Part shown: positions 24,171-34,064 of the stretch, piece by piece
Layout: each line of letters opens with the position of its first letter
How positions within the stretch are numbered: the stretch's first letter is position 1
Source: Eretmocerus hayati
Lineage: Eukaryota; Arthropoda; Insecta; Hymenoptera; Aphelinidae
Assembly (NCBI GenBank): GCA_029851415.1
Contig: CM056741.1
Location: forward strand, 145,750,522 to 145,814,521
DNA length: 64,000 bases
Direction of reading: 5' to 3'
The notes under the pieces: model-generated
Database searches by the model: none
The model's input: only the letters and a program-made list of their open reading frames with translations
What the model was told of the DNA's origin: nothing
Made by a program: the position numbers and the translations under genes

Positions 24171-25010
24171 TGTTGAAACACTCCAATAGATTAAGCAAAA
24201 TCTGTTTGCCGTTCAGTTACAACCCGACTAATTTGCCAGAGAGAGTAAGTCCGCACTTCGCAACAATCAGCGAGCTACTGACATCAGATCGTATTAGAGC
24301 AGAGGAGTCATGCTACTCGTATCCGCGCATCTATGTCATGAATATTATCGTTGTCTCCAATTTTGTCAAGACATCTCACACTTTGACAGCATTGCGGATG
24401 AAGAAATGGTGGGTTTCGTCTGAGAAGTACTAGATGTTGATATTTAATGAGAGTTACATAGACAGAGGTCAATTTGCAAGCCCTACAATAATAAGAATGC
24501 AACTCTTGGTAGTTTTTGACATCGTGGAAACTTGCTTCGCTGTGAGTATTAATTGCGCTATGCCTTCGACTTCTATTTGATCGGAAAAAGTAGATACAAC
24601 TATTTTCGAATAAATAATCCTCGTTCATTTTGCTGTCTCACAAGCCCAGGAGATGAGAAAACTACGTCCTCTTCTTTTGCCTTTCGCCAGTTCATCCATA
24701 TGAAAATGTTATACTTTGCTAGAAATTGTGGCCAGTTGATTAATGTCTGGGACCCAAATTAGTTCAATATCTAATTCAAAATGTGTGGCAAGAGTAGTTC
24801 GTTTATGCATTGAAAACAACAGAACGCTTTGAGACTTTCGATTGATTACATTTGGCCCTCGCATCCCATTAAGTTTGAAATACTTCAGCAAACTAAGCCT
24901 GGTTGTGGATTTTGTTACGCTGTTGGCAAGATCAGTATTATCAGGTTCCAATAACTTTTTTCAAACCTAGATTCCTACGAAGGCATATCATCCACGCTCT
25001 AGACCCATAT
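24171..25010 (-). promoter_or_regulatory. 5' flank of odorant receptor gene 1, conserved in the duplicate
   Basis: Segments such as 'gagctactgacatcagatcgt', 'tttgacagcattgcgg' and 'caggttccaa...cctacgaaggc' recur upstream of gene 2 (about 45570-45950 and 48130-48200). The promoter was therefore probably duplicated with the gene. I cannot place a TATA box or start site. Confidence 0.45.
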
Positions 25011-25216
25011 ATACATATACTAGCGTTTTTGCCGTACTCGCTAATGCTCGTTCGGCTTGTAAATGTTTTTGATAAGTCATAGGCACCAGAAATGCTCTTA
25101 TAGTTCAATAGTAGTATTTGTAAAATAATGATTGCTGATCAATTGAAGGTGTCTAAAGGAAGTTTTTAAAATAGTCCGCAAAATTCGTATTGTGTTAAAT
25201 TCATAAGCGTTCGCAG

Positions 25217-25366
25217 CAGGGGGGGCGATGGGGTCGATCGCCCCCCCCCCCCCCCAAGACTAAAAATTTTGCACAGGTGAGATATAGGAAAACGCGGGCA
25301 TTAACGCGCGCCGCCCCCTAGTTAGCTTGAATCCCCCCCCCCCCAGTCGGATTCTAGGAACGCCAC
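25217..25366. mobile_element. Second hAT-type MITE copy, inverse orientation
   Basis: Contains 'aaaaattttgcacaggtgagatataggaaaacgcg', the reverse of the interior of the element at 10990-11185, and ends 'ctaggaacgcca', the complement of a CAG(T/G)GGCGTTCC-type terminus. Long C tracts replace the G tracts. I could not find a clear 8-bp duplication, so the exact ends are uncertain. Confidence 0.6.
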
Positions 25367-25580
25367 GGGTTGAATTATACTGGCTAATGGTGGAGATATA
25401 ACTTCCAGTAAACAATAATGAATATTAAGGAATTGTATAGTTTCCTCGCAATTAGCTGAGCTAGTATATTATTGTTCAATCGATTAGGCTGAAAAACTTC
25501 TGTTACATGGCATATATCTGAAGGGTTAATCAAAGCGAGGTCATATCAAATTTACGTGCAGTCTGCATAAGTTGACCTGT

Positions 25581-26037
25581 GGTTCAGTCTAGTTCGGTCT
25601 AGTGGAGTCTAATACGGTCTTGTAAGGTTCAATTCAGTTTATTATAATCTAGGTCGATCTAGTTCGCTTTGATTTGGTCCAATTAAGTCTAGTTCGGTCT
25701 TCTTCGGCCTACTTTTGTCTAAATCGAATTAGACTGATCTAGACGGGATTAGACCATACTAGACTGAATTAGACCGAACGAAAACTAATCATCATGAGCT
25801 AGACTCAATCAGACTGAGCTGCGTCAAATTAGAACGAATTGGCTTGGTCTAAGCCGAAATACACCGAGTTAGACAGAAGTAGACCGAACTAGATCGACCT
25901 AGATTGAAGTAGATCGAATTGGACCAAACTAGACCATATTCGGCAGTACTTAACTGAACTAGACCGAATTAGATCAAACTAGACCTAATTTGAAAGAACT
26001 ATACCTGACGAGACCGAATTACCCCGAAATCAGACCA
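25581..26037. repeat. Satellite with 10-bp period, inverting midway
   Basis: From about 25585 to 25725 the sequence is a degenerate tandem of TCTAGTTCGG-like 10-mers. From about 25730 onward it is built of the complement (such as ATTAGACCGA and ACTAGACCGA). The two halves are therefore in opposite orientation and could fold together. No coding capacity. It lies about 1.4 kb upstream of odorant receptor gene 1. Confidence 0.75.
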
Positions 26038-26153
26038 TTAAAAGTCTATTATATAGAAAAATCGTGTAAATTTGAGGTTTAAAAGTTGGAATACGAAATA
26101 GTGAAAATGGGCTTAAGACGACTCAAATGGAAAGATTCTAAACTTCTTCATTC

Positions 26154-26405
26154 TTCACTGGGAATCCAGTGAAAGTTTCACTGAAACTTTAGTGGAAGTT
26201 TCACTGGGATTTCGGGGGAATTTCACTGAAACTTTAGTGAAAATGAAAATCTCACTAAAACTTTAATGAACATTTCACTAAAATTTTAGTGAAAATTTCA
26301 CTGGTCTTAGTGAAGATGAGAATTTTACTAAAACTTTAGTGAAAACTGGAATTTCGGTGAAACGTCTCACTGAAACCTCAGTGATTTCAGCCGAAATCAC
26401 TAAAG
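26154..26405. repeat. Satellite of self-complementary TTTCACTAAAACTTTAGTGAAA units
   Basis: Repeated units of about 22-25 bp, each nearly its own reverse complement (TTCACT...AGTGAA), with variants such as 'ttcactgaaactttagtg'. It lies directly between the 10-bp satellite and a Tc1/mariner-type MITE. Confidence 0.7.
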
Positions 26406-26413
26406 TCTAAGTA

Positions 26414-26589
26414 CACTCGCCGGACAAAATATCTGTACAAGTCATTTAGTGATTTTTACTTTTTGGGTTGGTATCGCCATGCATTCGTTCCGTTTTCCGC
26501 GTTCCCTTAGCACGGAATGAGATAGGCCGTGCCAACCCCAAAAGAACAAATCACTAAATGGCTTGTACAGATATTTTGTCCGGCGAGTG
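26414..26589. mobile_element. Tc1/mariner-type MITE, 176 bp
   Basis: Terminal inverted repeats CACTCGCCGGACAAAATATC and GATATTTTGTCCGGCGAGTG are perfect over at least 20 bp and continue, with few mismatches, through 'tgtacaag' and 'atttagtgatt'. TA flanks both sides (26412-26413 and 26590-26591). No coding capacity. Confidence 0.85.
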
Positions 26590-26591
26590 TA

Positions 26592-26705
26592 CATCCATCC
26601 ATCTACCAACCCTCCCACCTGACCACAAACCCCACTCACCCATCTACCAACCCACGACCCCACCATGACCCATCCACCCACCCATCACACTTCACCCCTC
26701 CCGCA
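26592..26705. repeat. C-rich low-complexity tract
   Basis: Degenerate CCATC/CCAACC/CCACC repeats between the MITE and the Gypsy element. The minus-strand open frame read across it is an artefact of composition. Confidence 0.6.
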
Positions 26706-26763
26706 TAGGTGACCCGATACGCAGTATGTGGACGGACAAATTTTGCCTTGCTCCTTAATTATT

Positions 26764-27739
26764 TGATGCGCGCATCTGTAATTATTTTTCTAATTGAAGA
26801 GCACATTCATATCATTTTCAAATCACTCACATCTTTTTCAAACACGATCTCGCGCATGTAACGAGTCTTCACGTTACGTAACGCTGCCGTTCGTTATGTA
26901 ACGCAACTTCGCGTTACGTAACGGGGCTCCGCATTACCTGACGCTATCCGCAGTTACGTAACGCTGCTAACCGTTACGTAACCGCGTTATACCATTACAT
27001 GACACAGGTAACGCTACTTATCGTTACCTGTGTCGCGGCCTATATGAACCCGAGCTGTTCAAGCTCGTGACACAGTCCAAACTCGACTCGCCATCGCGAC
27101 GCATACTCCACGACACTTGGCCCAATCGTGGCCACGCTGCTCTGATACTCGACGTACCCCCAGTGCCGTCAGGGACGTCATCTCCGCGAATTAGTGACAT
27201 TGTTCTGTGCACTTTGCTCACAATCATGAGCGGTAGAGTCTGTGTAGCGTTCGTGTTTCGTAGTGGTACCGAGTGGCAGTTTACATTAGAAGGAATTCGA
27301 GTCATTCGCTTACCCAACCCAGTTCCTGTCCCAACCGCAGAACTGAGAGTGCAGAACCGGCTTTGAACAATTGTGAATCCGGAGTGCGTTCCTGATTTCG
27401 AACATTTGTGAAACGGAAGTGCGACTCGAACTTTGAACTCTCATAAATTCATGGAACGCGGGAACCGTAGCTGTGGCCGTGGCAAAGTGACCCGTTCCGA
27501 TGCCGAGCGCCAACGTGGCCTGTACGGGCTCCAGCAAGCGAAACTTCTCACCCGTCGCGCCGCGCTCCAGGCCATCGCCGCGGACCAAGAGAAGACTGCT
27601 CCAAACGAGAAAATCTCGTCTCCGCCCAGCAAGACGCGGGAGTAATTGTACTCTCATTGACGGGGATCCCCAGGTTTCTCTTGCATAATTCATTTATTCA
27701 ATTGAAATTTCTGTCGAGCGGATCTACGGGCAACTGTCA
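26764..27739 (+). repeat. 5' LTR of the Gypsy element (976 bp)
   Basis: Pairs with the 3' LTR at 31015-31778. It has about 220 bp more near 27213-27433, bounded by 'actttg' direct repeats, and one fewer 20-bp U3 repeat unit than the 3' copy. It starts TG and ends CA as expected. Confidence 0.85.
26854..27031 (+). promoter_or_regulatory. 20-bp-phased TTACGTAA array in the LTR U3
   Basis: TTACGTAA or one-step variants begin at 26874, 26894 (TTATGTAA), 26914, 26934 (TTACCTGA), 26954 and 26974, exactly 20 bp apart. A partial site precedes them and looser ones follow at 26995 and 27024. The 3' LTR has the same array at 31105-31252 with one more unit. TTACGTAA is a known recognition type for bZIP factors (PAR/C/EBP/ATF-like). 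Its place just upstream of the TATA region suggests an enhancer, which is inference. Confidence 0.7.
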
Positions 27740-27742
27740 ATT

Positions 27743-27760
27743 TGGCGCCCAACGTGGGGC
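27743..27760 (+). other. Primer binding site of the Gypsy element
   Basis: TGGCGCCCAACGTGGGGC begins three bases after the 5' LTR, the expected position and the usual TGG start for pairing with a tRNA 3' end. I do not assign the tRNA. Confidence 0.75.
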
Positions 27761-27817
27761 CAATAAGGATCATTTTGAACTTCGTCGACATCTGGTGATG
27801 TCGGAACTTGCGACCCA

Positions 27818-29029
27818 ATGAGCAGTCTTCCCCGGACGACCCGGCAATCGGCGGCGAGCACTTCTGGAAGTGTGGAAACATCCAGTGGCGCTCGTCCAGA
27901 GCAACAGCGCACCGTCTCGGTTGAGTGTACCGCTCGCGTGACACGTCATCAAAGGCAACAGTCCCTTGTCTCGGAGCAGGAGCTCGAGGCCCTACTCGAC
28001 GGAGCACAGCTGCCTATCCGCAGGAGGACTTCACGGAGGGACCTTGCTCCAACCGGACCTTCGCCGGCCGTGCTACAGGACGAGCCTGCCACTCCCCAGG
28101 TCGGAGCACAGCAGCAGCTGCCGGAGCAGTCAGCTCCGATCGACCCAGTACTCCCTGACCCGGAGCAACAGGGTGCTCCGGACGCAGCTGCTAACGCGAT
28201 ACCCATCAACCCGGAGCCAGCAGCGGCGCCGGAATTCAACATGGAGGACCTCTGGCTGATGTTCCGCCAACTGGCTGGCACGCCCCTCAGCTCGCCAGAC
28301 TTCAACGGAGCGGAGCGCGAGGACCCTGCGCGCTTCATCACCAAATGCGAGGAGCATTTCAGACGACTTGGGACAGAGGAGGCATTCCGAGTCCAAGTCG
28401 CAGAGCGCGCCCTCAAAGGCGACGCTGAGAAGTGGTGGTCCTGCTACAAGAACCTGGAAGTCGACTGGAGCCGTTTCACCGAACTCCTACTGGCACGCTA
28501 CGACTCACCGCAGCTCTGACTCCGGCTCAAGGCAAAGCTCTTCGGACAGGCGCAGAGAGAAATGGAGGACGTCAGCACGTTTATCGAACGGCGCAACCTT
28601 CTGGCCCACCGTCTGCTGCTCGAAGCCCCAGAAGCTGAGCTGGTGACCCTCATCATGGAGTCGCTCAACGCTACGATTCGCTGCCATCTGCGTGGCAACC
28701 CTCCGACGATCGTGGGCGAGCTCTTGACCAGGGCTACCGAGATCGATCTGGACGAGCACGCCAAGCAGATCAGTCTCCGCAAGACTGCTCCGGCCAACAA
28801 CGGCCAGACCAAGGGCAACGCTCCTGCTCCGGGACAACCCAAGACGCTGCGTGACTTCAAGCAGGTCAATGGAGAGCGTTTGCCCAAGTGTGATTACTGC
28901 CCGGACTATCACTGGCACCGTGACTGCTCCAAGCGCCCGACATTCTCAAAGCCCACGCCTTCGGGAAACTGGCGCGAAATGGGAAACGAGGCGGGCAAAC
29001 CCGCTTCGAAGCCTGCAGCCCCGCAATAA
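27818..29029 (+). pseudogene. Gypsy gag with one in-frame stop
   Basis: One frame runs from ATG 27818 to TAA 29027-29029, broken only by TGA at 28517-28519. The first part is low-complexity (Ser, Gln, Pro, Ala rich). The retrotransposon gag core follows, with DPARFITKCEEHFRRLGT and GDAEKWWSCYKN just before the stop, and continues directly after it. Near the end is a zinc-knuckle-like KCDYCPDYHWHRDC, in which the spacing C-X2-C-X3-H-X4-C is one residue short of the usual knuckle. Gag forms the particle and binds RNA. The single stop may be an arginine codon mutated to TGA; readthrough cannot be excluded. Confidence 0.8.
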
Positions 29030-29030
29030 G

Positions 29031-30723
29031 CGCCGCAGCCGCGGACGCCACTGGACTCCACGCCGCCAACCTGGAAATCTTCATCGAGGAGAAGCGCATT
29101 GGAGCGCTCGTCGATTCGGCAGCCTCCGACAACTTCATCTCGCCGCGATGCATCCCGGATGGAGCCATAGTGCAGAAGATCCAGCCACGCGGGGCCAAGC
29201 TGGCCATATGTGGAACCGAGATGGCCGGCCGAGCCACTGCACTGGCTCAAAGAGGTTAGGGCCGTGCACGATCACGACCTCGACTGCCTCTTCCTGGAAA
29301 CCAGCAAGCGAGTCCGTGTGTTCTTAGGACGCGCCCCGGACGGACCGTCCGCTCACCTGCAGCAACAGGTCTGGAGCAAAGTGGACCACGGATTCCCTGA
29401 CGAATTTGTCGACCAATTCAGGGACATCATCATGCGACACGTGAGAATCTTTGACGATTCGGCGCCCCTGGCCAGGACGCCCTTCATCGTTCACGAGATC
29501 AAAGTCACGAATCATCGCCCTTTCAAAATCCCGCCTTATCGTTACTCCGCTGAGAAGAAGCGAGCGATAACGGACATGGTCAGAAAAATGCTGTCAGACG
29601 GAGTCATCGAGGCAGCGTCATCGCCCTACAGCTCACCAATCGTCCTGGTCGATAAACACGACGGGTCGTACCGATTTTGTGTCGACTTCCGGAGAATCAA
29701 CAGCGTCACGGAAGATGCTGGCCAGCCCAATCCCGTAATCCACGAGGTTTTCAAGGAAATCGGTGGCGCCACCATCTTTTCCACCATTGACCTTCGGAAA
29801 TGCTACTGGCAGATCCCACTCACCGAGGACTCCAAGCAGTTCACCGCCTTCTGTACGCCGGACGAAGGACAAAAGGACTCCGTCTGACGCTGCTTCCACA
29901 ACCGAATCAAACCAACTGGGATCTCGAAATCCCTCGAATCCTGTTTGCGATACGCCAAAGACGCAATGCCGCCACGGGTTTCACACCAAGTCAACTCCTC
30001 CTGAGACGGAACCTCGTCCGCCCTGGGGAGGAGGCATCTTCGAGTTCGGACGATCTCGAGACCCGCATCGCCACGGCTGCCGCCAATCAGGAGCGATACA
30101 CCAACGACCCAAGGCCTTCGGACGAGGTCTTTGAGGTAGGAGACCGGGTGTTCATCAGGACGCACCCCCTCTCCAAGGCAGTGGACAATTTCAATGCTGG
30201 CCTTGCCCCGAAATGGGAGGGCCCTTACGACATTATTCATTGCCACTCGCCGCAAGTGTTCACTGTGGACCGTCCCGGGAACGCGACGCTCAAGGTATAT
30301 ATCTCGCAAGTCAAGCGAGACCACACAGCCCCTCCAGCGGTTTCACCTGGGGATGCATCTCCTGCAACCAGCAGCGCCATAGATGCTGAGCAGCCCCAAC
30401 AACACGAACAACAGGATCCATCAACCGCAGCAACCTGTGGGGACGCCCACCCGTCGCGGATCATCGATCGGACTCCTGCTTCTGCCGCGGATCATGACCA
30501 TGCGCAGCCAACCTGCTCGACGCAACCAGAGACGGACGTCTTGGTCGCAACACATTCGGGGACCGAGGATAGGCCACGCGTTCTCTGCAACCAGCAATGG
30601 AAGCGGAAAAGAGGACGACCCACGCGGGCGGAAGCCGCGAGGAGAGACGCTGAGCGCAAGCTCGCGTACCCGCCGCCAACGCACCGTTACAACCTAAGAC
30701 GCAGGAGAGCATTCCCTGCGTAA
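29031..30723 (+). pseudogene. Gypsy pol remnant: protease, partial RT, integrase C-terminus
   Basis: Protease-like sequence near 29080-29145 reads ALVDSAASDNFIS; families of this type normally have D-S/T-G-A, so the active-site glycine appears to be alanine. A new frame from about 29210 gives reverse transcriptase fingers and palm (VIEAASSPYSSPIVL, YRFCVDFRRIN, FSTIDLRKCYWQIPL with the first catalytic Asp) and ends at about 29870. The YxDD motif, RNase H and the integrase zinc finger and core are absent. At about 29890 the sequence jumps to the integrase C-terminal region (NWDLEIPRILFAIR, GFTPSQLLL), with a GPY/F-type motif (WEGPYDI) and a basic tail to TAA at 30721-30723. A single large internal deletion explains this. 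Confidence 0.82.
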
Positions 30724-31014
30724 CATCCGGATTATCATCAGGCCTAATTAAGTGTAATGATAACCATTACGGTTAGTTGTGGTGATAAGTGAAAATCTTC
30801 GTAGCAGTGCAAAGTGCTATATCATCAGTAGAAATCTCCGTCGTATTCTCAAATATTTGACTCATTTTGAATTTTCCGACGAATGTATCACCAATCTGAC
30901 TGTTCACCATGTAGTAGCCTATAAGTTTTGTCGAATGAACAAGTGGACAAGGTACCGCCACGATCAAGCGAATGAAACAATGATATTCATGCACTCATCG
31001 ATCCCCGGACGGAT

Positions 31015-31778
31015 TGATGCGCGCATCTGTAATTATTTTTCTAATCGAAGAGCAGATTCATATCATTTTCAAATCACTCACATCTTTTTCAAACACGATC
31101 TCGCGTATGTAACGATTCCTCATATTACCTAACGAGTCTTCACGTTACATAACACTGCCGTTCGTTATGTAACGCAACTCCGCGTTACGTAACGGGGCTC
31201 TGCATTGCCTAACGCTGTCCGCAGTTACGTAACGCTGCTAACCGTTACGTAACCGCGTTATACCATTACATGACACAGGTAACGCTACTTATCGTTACCA
31301 GTTTCGCGGCCTATATAAACCCGAGCCGTGACACAGTCCAAACTCGAATCGCCATCGCGAAGCATACTCCACCACACTTGGCCCAGCCGTGGCCACGCTG
31401 CTCTGATACTTGACGTACCCCCAGTGCCGTCAGGGACGTCATTTCCGCGAATTAGTGACATTGTTTTGTGCACTAACTCTCATAAATTCATGGAACGCGG
31501 GAACCGTAGTTGTGCCCGTGGCAAAGTGACCCGTTCCGAGGCCGAGCGCCAACGCGACCTGTACGGGCTCCAGCAAGCGAAACTTCTCGCCCGTCGCGCC
31601 GCGCTCCAGGCCATCGCCGCGGACCAAGAGATGACTGCTCCAAACGAGTAAATCTCGTCTCCGCCCAGCGAGACGTGGGAGTAATTGTACTCTCATTGAC
31701 GGGGATCCCCAGGTTTCTCTTGCATAATTCATTTATTCAATTGAAATTTCTGTCGAGCGGATCTACGGGCAACTGTCA
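31015..31778 (+). repeat. 3' LTR of the Gypsy element (764 bp)
   Basis: Matches the 5' LTR from TGATGCGCGC to CAACTGTCA but lacks its extra 220-bp segment and has one additional 20-bp U3 unit. No convincing polypurine tract lies immediately before it. Confidence 0.87.
31312..31318 (+). promoter_or_regulatory. TATA box of the Gypsy LTR
   Basis: TATATAA lies about 60 bp downstream of the TTACGTAA array in the 3' LTR. In the 5' LTR the same place reads TATATGA, a weaker box. Confidence 0.6.
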
Positions 31779-31782
31779 TATT

Positions 31783-31937
31783 ATAATATGTCAACTAGGT
31801 GTATACAAGATTGCAAAACGCTTTCATAATATCATTTTATGCACCGTGTTGTGGATATGCGTCAATTTCCACGAACTTCGTTTTCACCAATAGTTTGGGA
31901 AGAGACGCGTTTTCCTAGCAAGGTGCGTAAAATAAGG
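31783..31937. other. Remnant of the receptor upstream flank
   Basis: 'tgtatacaagattgcaaaa', 'atgcaccgtg' and 'gacgcgttt...gcaaggtgcgtaaaat' match 48204-48460 upstream of gene 2. This piece is the continuation of the duplicated flank beyond the inserted satellites, MITEs and Gypsy element. Confidence 0.55.
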
Positions 31938-32797
31938 TACTGTAAACCGGGGTGAAGGTGGACCACGTTTGACCTTGCACTGTAATTCTTCCGATTTTCT
32001 TCTCACTAAAACATAGTGTATAGGTAGTGAAAATTTGAGCCTTGAGCTCAGCAACAAGATCCTGTTGTCAGATTTTGATTTTGACCCCACGGTTTTTCAA
32101 AAGCTGCAAAAAACAGGGTGGACACTTCCCCCCGTCGCCAGGGGTGAATGTATCCACCTATGCTTGGCTGCATCTCAGGCGCACAGCTCGTAAATTCAAG
32201 ATTCTGAATGCATATCAAGATATGTTATCCTACGTATTTTGACCCGCTGAACATGATCCCGGTGGTTTCAGAACGATACAATGCAGTCTTGTAGTCATAG
32301 GAGCTAATTAGTCCACCTGGTATTTGGAAAAAATCCAATTTTGCAATAAATTTCCAAAAAATCACAATACGAGTTAGATCAGACCAATTTGAACGTTCAA
32401 GGTCGCATTTTCTGTGTTCTTTCACACGACTTTAAAAAAGAATGTTCCTTAGCCAAAGTATATGGAAATATGGACGACTAGAAGCATTTTCTGGATGAAT
32501 TTGCACTTCCTCTTCTTGCCGATGTCTCGAACAGGAGTTTGAACTAATGGGGAGTCGGGAAATTCCGTTCAACTTGAGATCAACTATCAAAGAAGGATTT
32601 GAGAAGTCGAAACTTCTCGAATCTTCCGGGAACTTGCAATATTTTTCCCAGAAAAAGATGAGTTCTGATCTCATGCTCAATTTTACCATTTACATTCAAA
32701 ATGTGGTGAAGAATGTGAAATAATTATTTCCATTACAAAAGACTTGCAACTAATTATAATAGTTTGTTGATAATAATTCCTGGTTGATTGTTATAAC

Positions 32798-33132
32798 TCA
32801 CCAGGAGAGTGTTTCAGATCCGGGTCACGGATTTGGCTGAAACTTTGGGAATGGTCTTCTTTTAGTGCCAAAAGATGAAACCCAAAATTATAGACCCTAA
32901 CGCTCAAGCGTTTCCGAGCTACAGCCAAGGACATTAGCATTGCAGGTATATCTATATGTATGATTTTTAACATTGGCCTATATGGACAATGCTAATGTTA
33001 TTGGCTGTAGCTCTAAAACGCTTGAGCGTTAGGGTCTATCATTTTGAGTTTCATCTTTTGGTGCGAAATGGAGACTATTCCCAGAGTTTTAGAAAAATCC
33101 GTGATCCGGATCTGAAACACTCTCTTGGTCAG
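32798..33132. repeat. Palindromic MITE, CCAGGAGAGT family (full copy)
   Basis: 'caccaggagagtgtttcag' at the left mirrors 'ctgaaacactctcttggtc' at the right. The arms share 'gaccctaacgctcaagcg' and its complement, meeting at 'acattagcattgc'. It is inserted within the element at 31940-34066. Confidence 0.75.
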
Positions 33133-33486
33133 ACTACCAAGAACGCGTTCATTAACACGTTCACTGCGGAGGCAGTTTTTCGTAGTTTTTAACTGGTCAT
33201 TATCACGACGCTCATTTTCCGACGAATGCAAGTGGACAGGGAAGAATTCTGTTCTGACTCATTATTTACACCCTTGATGAACCCAAACTCCAAAGAAAAT
33301 GGCTATGGAGGATATTTCTTGAGCAAATATGAGCTTGCAAGGATTCAAAAATGAAAAATCGTGGGGCCCATCGTACTGAACGTGTTAAGTCATATTACGT
33401 ATGAATCATCATGTTTAGGCACGTGAACATGAATCGTCACGGAACCCGCAATGCACAGAATAATACTGGCATTCTAAGCTCGGACC

Positions 33487-33610
33487 ATGTGTAAGTCCTA
33501 GTGGTACAGTGGTCATGCCTCCGGATTTCTAACCCAATGTTCGACGGATCGATCCCCATCACACACTAGATCGAATTATGGATACGATTTTTCAAATATT
33601 TCAACGAATC
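33487..33610 (+). repeat. tRNA-like / SINE head
   Basis: 'tggtacagtggtcatgc' resembles the polymerase III A box, and 'ggatcgatccc' about 45 bases later resembles the B box. The arms do not form a credible cloverleaf and no CCA-adjacent stem is seen. A tRNA-derived SINE remnant is more likely than a tRNA gene. Confidence 0.4.
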
Positions 33611-34064
33611 CTGAGTGTGTATAGTACCCGATGACCTGATTGAAATTTTTTTAGCCGAGAATATTGCCATTTAATTAACTTGGAAAGTCGTCAGTTAATG
33701 GTTTGAATTTTCAAAACTTACAGATTCAAATTGTAGATTTGGCAACTAAATTGCATCTCACAATCAACCGATTGAATCTGTTCCAGAGAACAGCTTTCCA
33801 TGTAGTTTTTACAGATTGAGATTTACAGTGCGGGGACATTAACTTCCAAACTCCATTAAACAGCAAAAAAAGGACTTTAGAGTCCGTTTTCATGGAATGA
33901 AAGTTAATTTTCTGAAAAGTAGAGATTCCAAGCTCCAAAATGACCCACAGCAGATTTCTGTAGGTGCTATAGAAGCGAAGATATGAATGCCGACAAATTT
34001 TTTGAGGAAAGCAGACACCTCGGCGAACACCTTCACCCCGGTGGGCACTTTCACCCTAGTTTAC

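Larger units (their letters stand above)
26764..31778 (+). mobile_element. Gypsy-type LTR retrotransposon, internally deleted, 5015 bp
   Basis: Both LTRs (26764-27739 and 31015-31778) begin TGATGCGCGC and end CAACTGTCA. A 4-bp duplication TATT flanks the element (26760-26763 and 31779-31782). Between the LTRs lie a primer-binding-site-like sequence, a gag frame with one stop, and a pol that keeps protease, the first part of reverse transcriptase and the end of integrase but lacks everything between. Sequence similar to the region upstream of odorant receptor gene 2 (48200-48470) resumes right after it. The copy cannot make its own reverse transcriptase or integrase; it could move only with help from a complete relative. 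Confidence 0.88.

Noticed and set aside
27925..28900. Several overlapping frames in the gag region
   Set aside because: Shadows of the GC-rich gag frame on other frames and the opposite strand.
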